From CAZCFB01 sp964511535 (GTDB lineage: Bacteria; Myxococcota_A; Polyangia; GCA-2747355; CAZCFB01): a DNA stretch of 25,813 nucleotides. Position numbers and translations under genes: made by a program. The notes under the pieces are model-generated. The model had not been told where the DNA came from. It did no database searches and saw only the letters and a list, made by a program, of their open reading frames with translations. Below, in pieces: positions 21,301 through 25,813 of the stretch (its first letter is position 1; each line of letters starts with the position of its first letter). The stretch spans positions 1 through 25,813 of the forward strand of contig CAZEFW010000141.1 of assembly GCA_964511535.1 (NCBI GenBank), given 5' to 3'.

Positions 21301-22517
21301 ATCTGGAGCACCAGGTGCGGGCTCTGCTCCAGCTGGCTCCGGGTCACCTTGCGCTTGCCCAGGGCCAGCGCCTCCAGCTCCTCGGGGGGCGTGAGGTCGC
21401 CCAGCAGCTTGACGCACAGGTCACAGATGAAATTGGTCTTGCCGCACCCCGATGGCCCGGCGATGACCGCCAGCGCCCGGTCCCCCTGCAGAAACCGCTT
21501 CACCTCCTCGCTGACGCCCGCCCGCTCGGCGTACATCCGGGGGTGGTACTTGCGGGCCTGGATGTTCTGGCCCACGAGCCCCTCGGTGACCACGCGGGTC
21601 CTGGCCCACAGCCCCTCCAGGCTGGGGTTTTGCTGGTTGCTCTTGCGCTGCTGCTCCTCGGCGTGCCGGCGCCTGTCTGCCTGCTGGCTCCCGAGGCTGC
21701 GGATGATGGCGCGGTAGTCGTCCAGGTTCTCCTGCTCGAAGCGGTAGATGTCACCGAGCAGGTAAAGGATCTTCTTCGACTTCTTGCTCTCGAACAGCAG
21801 CAGGTCCTCGTCGTCCTGCTGGATGCGCACCAGCCAGAGGAAGATGGACAGGGGCAGCTGCTGCTCTCCCCTGACGATGCAGAACCTGCCCTCCGCCGGC
21901 GGCTTGCCGGGCGTCCCCGCTGCCGGCTCGAAGTCCTCGGACGACGGGCCGTGGCAGCGCAGCAGGTCGCCGTGGAGCTGCCCCACGAGGTTCGCCTCCT
22001 GAACGAAGCTCACCCGGCGCAGCATCTTCTCCAGCACCACCGACCACTTCTCGAACTTGGCGCGCGCCTCGGGCTCCTCGCACCAGATGTCAGGGTGCAC
22101 CAGCAGGTTGCGCTCCTCGATGAGCCCACCGGCAGCCAGCCAGTCCGCCTTGGCCTTGTTCTTCCTGGCCTTGCCCCGGAACAGCTCGGCGGCCTCCGGG
22201 GCGAACAGGTCCTCACCCAGGTGGGTGGCGATCTCCCTGAAGAACTGCATCCAGTGACCGAGGGACGGCTTGTCCAGGTGCTGGATCAGCAGGTGGTCGA
22301 TGGCGTCAGAGCGCTGGGCTTCGGCGCGTCCCAGGTAATCGTTCAGCGTCATGACGCCCAGGTACTTGAGCGTGGTGGAGTAGCACTTGATCAGGTCACG
22401 GATGCGGAAGCCCCACTTGAACCGCTCGTCCTCCTGCCTGGACCAGATCCGATTGTAGGTATAGGCGATGGGGTACGGATAACGCAGGATGCCTGGATCG
22501 GGTGAGTCGACGGGCAA
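18297..22517 (-). CDS. HEPN-like / STAND P-loop NTPase with zinc-ribbon insert, candidate defence protein
   Basis: A 1406-residue protein. The TTG at 22517 follows GGAGG at 6 nt; no closer ATG keeps the N-terminal domain. Residues about 20-170 are helical and carry E-RNLLVH (Arg136, His141), matching the RNxxxH motif of HEPN RNases. About 315-345 link to a P-loop NTPase: Walker A GPSGCGKT (354-361), Walker B LLVIFDAPNE (451-460, Asp456). LLEDPLILRYF (570-580) and RFAHDRFFTTVLGVYLA (724-740) fit the helical and winged-helix parts of STAND ATPases. An insert has CSNPQC and CRTC (Cys661, 666, 684, 687), a zinc-ribbon pattern. The last ~650 residues are mostly helical and could be the sensor. STAND proteins with nuclease effectors are known antiphage sensors, but defence here is inferred from architecture only. 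It is apparently a single-gene unit, convergent to the sigma factor. Confidence 0.8.
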   Translation of the reverse strand: MPVDSPDPGILRYPYPIAYTYNRIWSRQEDERFKWGFRIRDLIKCYSTTLKYLGVMTLNDYLGRAEAQRSDAIDHLLIQHLDKPSLGHWMQFFREIATHLGEDLFAPEAAELFRGKARKNKAKADWLAAGGLIEERNLLVHPDIWCEEPEARAKFEKWSVVLEKMLRRVSFVQEANLVGQLHGDLLRCHGPSSEDFEPAAGTPGKPPAEGRFCIVRGEQQLPLSIFLWLVRIQQDDEDLLLFESKKSKKILYLLGDIYRFEQENLDDYRAIIRSLGSQQADRRRHAEEQQRKSNQQNPSLEGLWARTRVVTEGLVGQNIQARKYHPRMYAERAGVSEEVKRFLQGDRALAVIAGPSGCGKTNFICDLCVKLLGDLTPPEELEALALGKRKVTRSQLEQSPHLVLQITCRELEHPDAAAAVADELLVDPEWLDGYLSGLQRLRDEAGLDLRLLVIFDAPNEHARGAELLSSIHEFCTERQRDFAWLKTIVCVRTLFWQRMEGKLALDPAACWTTTGQDGEQRSYIRLGKFSPDELKSAYRLYLENPGLFGTPELRLKKPLEEIEDQGLKKLLEDPLILRYFARTYEAPPAGLATERILMDRFAAVGRRWRPLLMRLVAEMWQRRSDMLPFSVIEAKAASGHRSALVQYMFEAPYSDGFRLSCSNPQCREDSLGFVIDEEDRPRECRTCRGLVKAKLERALNTYDYLRDEGVLTEVELTSGELAVRFAHDRFFTTVLGVYLAIRHEAGEVSLEQRAEELGQALANPQLREAARVYLSLITDFYLLDGEYEHINSEDRLMTSSEIRFAPLEAADRKVSTLRALMEALLARGEPDSAAFMVEIFRQYAADLAAGSGCLLEQLFDAERRQRRHVVPDMTYQVAARAAQATDRTDLLLGAMEWGRPVCTAQASERLFLMCTRAINGEGSALEQLQAHFNDHLSGLWSLVRRRRAVGPLLDLALRILTVHFRKTEGVVLPLLRTLLDWACRLPVVGGRGGPVWRMVTRPLTWASLAMVFPVVLAVGRKKVAESMDRSPVLSGRTLEQLISPGPEDPAELRLVLKYLGPDSPAPDEFWRIYGSYTRQPAEPGTTLPSVKSGFVSTLGFTRLMAEWTAASKAVTEILDQQAIPYMRVTLSNALSYVALAKPREALDQAFLTTARSFFDGAEQHAAQAYFSCKSFAGMENYPIFQMTTIEQAAGIKDLRYAVDKWRAALEHPERDARLAFIIKNLLPAGVKWPREVIRFLAAHLQFKRGDMLVSGTGLTLQCPGGAAVDSEMHPMLPPLQELLSALHVLHRGPVEDFFGEQEVDARWQAFLLDDQEHARLSRFHKTKSIGRFTTMNLQRSDAFRALVSQGIELWLKHAEKRRFRPLGTWATYTLVLKVLGLIHEVMDRHRAKALLPARTVDDAAET

Positions 22518-22565
22518 GGGCCCCCTCCTGTGCCAACGCCTGGCCTGGTTGTGGCGGAACAGCCG

Positions 22566-22571
22566 ATTCTA
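22566..22571 (-). promoter_or_regulatory. Extended -10 promoter of the STAND gene
   Basis: Minus strand TG-A-TAGAAT, an extended -10 type sequence, with no obvious -35 box. The predicted start near 22559 leaves a leader of about 42 nt containing the GGAGG ribosome binding site. Confidence 0.45.
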
Positions 22572-22631
22572 TCACGCGCCGGCCTCGGACCCGGACCCGG
22601 GACGACATCTGAGGTAAACTCGTCACACCTG

Positions 22632-22994
22632 ATGTTGCTCAAGCTCTGGACATCCCTCGACCAGCGCCCGGTGTGGCAGGCGCTGCTGCTCGGGCTGGCG
22701 CTGGCGGCGCTCATCGAGGCGGTCACTTGCCTGTTCCGCTTCGGGCTCGGCCTGCAGTCCACCCGTGACACCGCGTGGCTCGCGCGCTTCACCTTCGGCT
22801 ACCGGATCCACCACGGCTACATCGGCGCGCTGCTGCTGCTCGGCGCGGTGCTGCCGGGGCCGGGCGCCTGGCGCAACATGCTGGTGGCGGTGGGCGTGGG
22901 GCTGGTGGTCTCGGATCTGGTGCACCACTTCATCGTGCTCTGGGGCGTCACCGGCTCCCCCGAGTTTCACATCCGCTACACCGACCGCGGGTAG
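22632..22994 (+). CDS. Small multi-pass membrane protein of unknown function
   Basis: About 120 residues from the ATG at 22632. The upstream in-frame extension is Gly/Pro-rich and not membrane-like, so this start is preferred, although the nearest Shine-Dalgarno-like GAGGT is 17 bp away. Three hydrophobic helices are visible: about 15-35, 60-78 and 87-108. Two histidine pairs lie at helix edges, RIHHGYIG and SDLVHHFIVLWG, and could bind a metal or haem; this is speculative. The protein ends in PEFHIRYTDRG. It is divergent from the STAND gene and convergent to the phosphoesterase gene, ending 17 bp before it. A TAAACT at 22615-22620 may be a -10 box close to the start. Family not recognised. 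Confidence 0.72.
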   Translation: MLLKLWTSLDQRPVWQALLLGLALAALIEAVTCLFRFGLGLQSTRDTAWLARFTFGYRIHHGYIGALLLLGAVLPGPGAWRNMLVAVGVGLVVSDLVHHFIVLWGVTGSPEFHIRYTDRG

Positions 22995-23011
22995 CAGCGC
23001 GCGCCAGGCTC

Positions 23012-24601
23012 CTACCTGCGCGGCTCTCGCGGCGAGCGCACGCGCCTGCTGTCCATGGCAGGGCCGGGGGGCGGCGGCTGAGGCCGGGCCGCCAGCATGA
23101 ACAGCGGCACCGACTCGGGCCGCCCGGCGCTGTCGTTCCAGCGGCGCACCTGCACCTCGTCGCCCTTGACGAACAGGTAGGTGAATCGGCGCGCGTCCGG
23201 ATGCAGGCGGTCCCACGGGTTGTCCACCGAGGTCCAGGTGCCCGAGTTGGCGTAGGTGGCGCCCTGCTCCTCGAGCTGGCGTACATCCACCACGTGGGTG
23301 TGGCCCATGAGCACCATCTTGACCCCGGTGAGGTCCGCGATCTTTCCGGCCCGATCCTCCAGCACGTCCAGGGTCCGGTCCACCTGCCGCCGCACCCGCT
23401 GACGCCAGGCGCTCACCAGCCACAGCATGCCTCCCATGGAGACCAGCGTGAACAGCACCAGCAGGATCGCCTTGGAGAAGACGCTCTCGGCCAGCTGGAT
23501 GGTGTTGAACAGCAGCAGCCAGATGTAGAGCGACACCAGCGCGATACCGAGGAAGGAGAGCAGCCGCTTGATGAGCGGCCTGAGCAGCTCCTTGACGAAG
23601 CGCAGCTTGGAGGCCTTCATCGGCAGCACCTTGAGGCTCCCCAGCAGCGCGGGCAGCTCGGGTGGATCCACCCGCTGGCGCACGGCGGCCAGGTCCTCGC
23701 GCTGGTGGTCCTCGCCCTCGGTGGTGGGCCCGGAGGTCCCGCCCGTGGCCTCGTTGCGCAGGGCCTGGATGAAGAAGGGGTAGCGGTTGCGTACGATGTG
23801 CAGCAGGTCGAGCAGGTTGTAGGCCGCCAGGTCGCCGGCCCACTCCTCGAAGGACGCCTTCTTGGGCAGGTACGGCTCGATGCGGCTGACGCCGTTGTAG
23901 AAGTAGCGCACGAACAGCGAGCCGAGGGGGTAGTCGAGCACCGGCTCGTCCTCACGGCGACTCAGCCGGTCCGGCAGCAGCGGCCGCAGGGGGTAGCGGA
24001 TGGAGTTGGACGCCTCGTACTCATGGCCGTGCTCGATGAACACCCGCCCCTGCTCCAGGTAGAACCACTGGTGAAACTCCACCTGCTCGGCCACCTGCGC
24101 CGGGGTGGGCCCCCCCTCCACGGAGCTCAGCTGGTTCAGCAGCTCCTGGCGGACCTCGTCGAAGTAGAGCTCCAGATCATGATTGCCGCGGATGATGATC
24201 ACCCGGTGGCCCGCCGCGATGAAGAAGGCCAGGGCGCGGAAGAAGGTCCTGTGCCCGGCGGCGATCTGCTGCAGCTTGTAGACCGACTTGCCCGCGGTGG
24301 GGTTGAGCCCGAAGCGGTGCTCGGCTGCGGAGACCTTGAAGTCCCTGGACTCCTCCTCTCCAGGGACCTTCACCACGGTGAGGAAGTCGAAGACATCGCC
24401 GTTTAGCACCAGGGCCAGGCGGTCCGGATCGTCGGAGTAGAGCTGGCGCAGAAAGCCGAGGAAGCGGGTGAACTCGTCGTCGAAGAAGAACTCCTCCATG
24501 GGCGAGTAGCGGCCCTGCTCGTTGATCTTGCCCTCTCCCAGGTGCAGGTCGCTTACCACCACCAGGTCGGGGGGCTGCTGCTGTTGTGGCTCGGCAGGCA
24601 T
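23012..24601 (-). CDS. Calcineurin-like metallophosphoesterase with internal membrane hairpin
   Basis: A 529-residue metallophosphoesterase. All five metal-ligand blocks are present: SDLHLG (17-22), NGDVFDF (67-73), RGNHD (138-142), HGHE (191-194) and GHTH (433-436). Between the fourth and fifth blocks lies an insert of about 235 residues. It includes two hydrophobic helices at about 345-367 and 375-397, which would form a hairpin and return the chain to the same side. The family includes UDP-2,3-diacylglucosamine hydrolases and cyclic-nucleotide phosphodiesterases; the substrate cannot be assigned here. The ATG at 24601 has CTGGAG at suitable spacing. It is divergent from the glutamate dehydrogenase gene. 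Confidence 0.88.
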   Translation of the reverse strand: MPAEPQQQQPPDLVVVSDLHLGEGKINEQGRYSPMEEFFFDDEFTRFLGFLRQLYSDDPDRLALVLNGDVFDFLTVVKVPGEEESRDFKVSAAEHRFGLNPTAGKSVYKLQQIAAGHRTFFRALAFFIAAGHRVIIIRGNHDLELYFDEVRQELLNQLSSVEGGPTPAQVAEQVEFHQWFYLEQGRVFIEHGHEYEASNSIRYPLRPLLPDRLSRREDEPVLDYPLGSLFVRYFYNGVSRIEPYLPKKASFEEWAGDLAAYNLLDLLHIVRNRYPFFIQALRNEATGGTSGPTTEGEDHQREDLAAVRQRVDPPELPALLGSLKVLPMKASKLRFVKELLRPLIKRLLSFLGIALVSLYIWLLLFNTIQLAESVFSKAILLVLFTLVSMGGMLWLVSAWRQRVRRQVDRTLDVLEDRAGKIADLTGVKMVLMGHTHVVDVRQLEEQGATYANSGTWTSVDNPWDRLHPDARRFTYLFVKGDEVQVRRWNDSAGRPESVPLFMLAARPQPPPPGPAMDSRRVRSPREPRR

Positions 24602-24753
24602 GGTCGGCTCCAGTTCATTGATTTTCAGCCCAGCCGGGGGGTGGAAGCAAGGGAGGTCGGATCAGGCGCAAAAATCCTTGTTTTCGCTGCCGCCAGGCGT
24701 TAATGCCGTTGGCGATGACGCCGACTCAAACGGCGCAGAATCAGGAGGATCAA

Positions 24754-25813
24754 ATGGCTCGCGACTTCAACGCATTCAAGATGGCCCAGAAGCAGTTCGA
24801 CGAGGCAGCGGAGATGCTTGGGTTGGATCATGGGACGCGGGAATTCCTGCGGTGGCCCCGTCGGGAGCTTCATTTCACCATCCCCCTCAAGCGCGACAAC
24901 GGGACCGTGGAGGTGTTCCACGGGTTCCGGGTCCAGCACAACGACGCCCGCGGCCCCTGCAAGGGCGGCATCCGGTTCCACCCCGACGAGACCGTGGACA
25001 CGGTGCGGGCCCTGGCCACCTGGATGACCTGGAAGACGGCGGTGGTGGACATCCCCCTGGGCGGCGGCAAGGGCGGCGTGATCTGCAACCCGCGCCTGCT
25101 GTCCGAGCGGGAGCAGGAGCAGCTGTGCCGCGCCTTCATGCGCCAGGTGGCGCGGCTGGTGGGGCCGGTCAAGGACGTGCCCGCCCCGGACGTGATGACC
25201 AACCCGCAGCACATGCTCTGGATGATGGACGAGTACGAGAAGATCCACGGCGGCCGCTTCCCGGGCGTGATCACCGGCAAGCCGGTGGGCGTGGGCGGAT
25301 CCCTGGGGCGCACCGAGGCCACCGGCTACGGCACCATCTACTGCGTGCGCGAGGCCATGAAGCGCAAGGGCATGGAGATCAAGGGCGCCACCGCCTCGTG
25401 CCAGGGCTTCGGCAACGTGTCGCAGTACGCGGCCAAGCTGTTCATCGAGCTGGGCGGCCAGGTGCTGGCCGTGTCGTGCTGGGACAACATCGACAAGAAG
25501 CCGTACACCTACGCCCGCGCCGGCGGCATCGACGTGGACGAGCTGATGGGGATCAGCGACAAGTACGGCACCATCAAGCAGGACAAGGCGGCTGACCTGG
25601 GCTACGAGAAGCTGCCCGCCGAGGCGTGGATCGAGCAGGAAGTGGACGTCCTGATCCCGGGCGCCCTGGAAAACCAGGTCACCGACGAGCTGGTGCCCCG
25701 CATCAAGGACTCCGTCAAGATCATCGCCGAGGGCGCCAACGGACCCACAACCCCGGCGGCCGACAAGCTCATCGAGGAGCGCGGCATCTACATGATCCCC
25801 GACTTCCTCTGCA
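24754..25813 (+). CDS. gdhA: Glutamate dehydrogenase (Glu/Leu/Phe/Val dehydrogenase family), 3' end outside window
   Basis: The first 353 codons of an amino-acid dehydrogenase; the reading frame is still open at the window end. The ATG at 24754 follows AGGAGG at 24743-24748. Glutamate dehydrogenase hallmarks are ARGPCKGGIRFHP (Lys70), the catalytic-lysine motif PLGGGKGG (Lys106), PAPDVMTN (Asp146), and the Rossmann motif QGFGNV (217-222). The enzyme interconverts glutamate and 2-oxoglutarate plus ammonia with NAD(P)H in the cytoplasm. Leucine or valine dehydrogenases are shorter and lack this extended N-terminus, so glutamate is the likely substrate. Cofactor specificity is not decided. The gene symbol is a best guess among gdhA, gluD and related names. 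Confidence 0.93.
   Translation, partial: MARDFNAFKMAQKQFDEAAEMLGLDHGTREFLRWPRRELHFTIPLKRDNGTVEVFHGFRVQHNDARGPCKGGIRFHPDETVDTVRALATWMTWKTAVVDIPLGGGKGGVICNPRLLSEREQEQLCRAFMRQVARLVGPVKDVPAPDVMTNPQHMLWMMDEYEKIHGGRFPGVITGKPVGVGGSLGRTEATGYGTIYCVREAMKRKGMEIKGATASCQGFGNVSQYAAKLFIELGGQVLAVSCWDNIDKKPYTYARAGGIDVDELMGISDKYGTIKQDKAADLGYEKLPAEAWIEQEVDVLIPGALENQVTDELVPRIKDSVKIIAEGANGPTTPAADKLIEERGIYMIPDFLC

Noticed and set aside
24602..24753. Promoter of glutamate dehydrogenase
   Set aside because: TTGTTT with TTAATG at 16 bp was considered, but the match is poor; nothing else stood out in this 152-bp spacer.
24522..25595. Plus-strand frame overlapping the glutamate dehydrogenase start
   Set aside because: It is out of frame with the dehydrogenase, whose conserved motifs all lie in the frame starting at 24754. 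The overlapping frame is Arg/Gly/Pro-rich junk.

Overview
The window is about 25.8 kb of high-GC DNA that reads like a chromosomal segment of a Myxococcota / former Deltaproteobacteria organism. The reasons are a trypsin-like lipoprotein ending in a MYXO-CTERM-type tripartite tail, an AgmX/PglI-like C-terminal domain, several lipoproteins built from short cysteine-rich repeats plus D/P/K-rich linkers, strong G/C in third codon positions, and a mixture of ATG, GTG and TTG starts. No complete transposon, prophage or CRISPR array is visible. The taxonomic placement is an inference from protein style, not from a marker search.

Layout. Positions 1-216 hold intergenic repeats. A glucan phosphorylase (minus) is followed by a MYXO-CTERM trypsin-like lipoprotein (minus), a tiny secreted protein with four CX3C motifs (plus), a divergent Lgt-family membrane enzyme (minus) and an AgmX-like membrane-anchored protein (plus). 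Next come an SGNH-hydrolase lipoprotein and an FMN reductase, probably co-transcribed (minus), a pair of nested palindromic repeats, an NAD-dependent epimerase/dehydratase (plus), a full-length glnE (minus), and two large cysteine-rich putative lipoproteins facing each other (13202-14620 plus, 14642-16321 minus).

The stretch 16322-17635 has no intact protein gene. It holds tRNA-His(GTG) and tRNA-Arg(TCT), each with a good sigma-70 promoter, embedded in duplicated and broken tRNA pieces. Two copies of a small hairpin-rich element sit at the same place, the T-arm, in a broken tRNA-His and a broken tRNA-Arg. A truncated coding remnant abuts a further partial end of the same element. I regard this as the most unusual structure in the window.

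After an ECF sigma factor (plus) comes a 1406-residue protein (minus) combining an N-terminal HEPN-like RNxxxH motif, a STAND-type P-loop NTPase, a four-cysteine zinc-ribbon-like insert and a long C-terminal region. This architecture resembles antiphage STAND proteins. The window ends with a small multi-pass membrane protein, a metallophosphoesterase with a membrane hairpin inside its catalytic domain, and the start of a glutamate dehydrogenase.

Functional threads. glnE and the glutamate dehydrogenase both belong to nitrogen assimilation but are far apart and not one operon. The lipoproteins and the Lgt-like enzyme share a theme of envelope lipidation. The HEPN-STAND gene is the best candidate for a defence function, and the tRNA region for an undescribed mobile or repetitive element.
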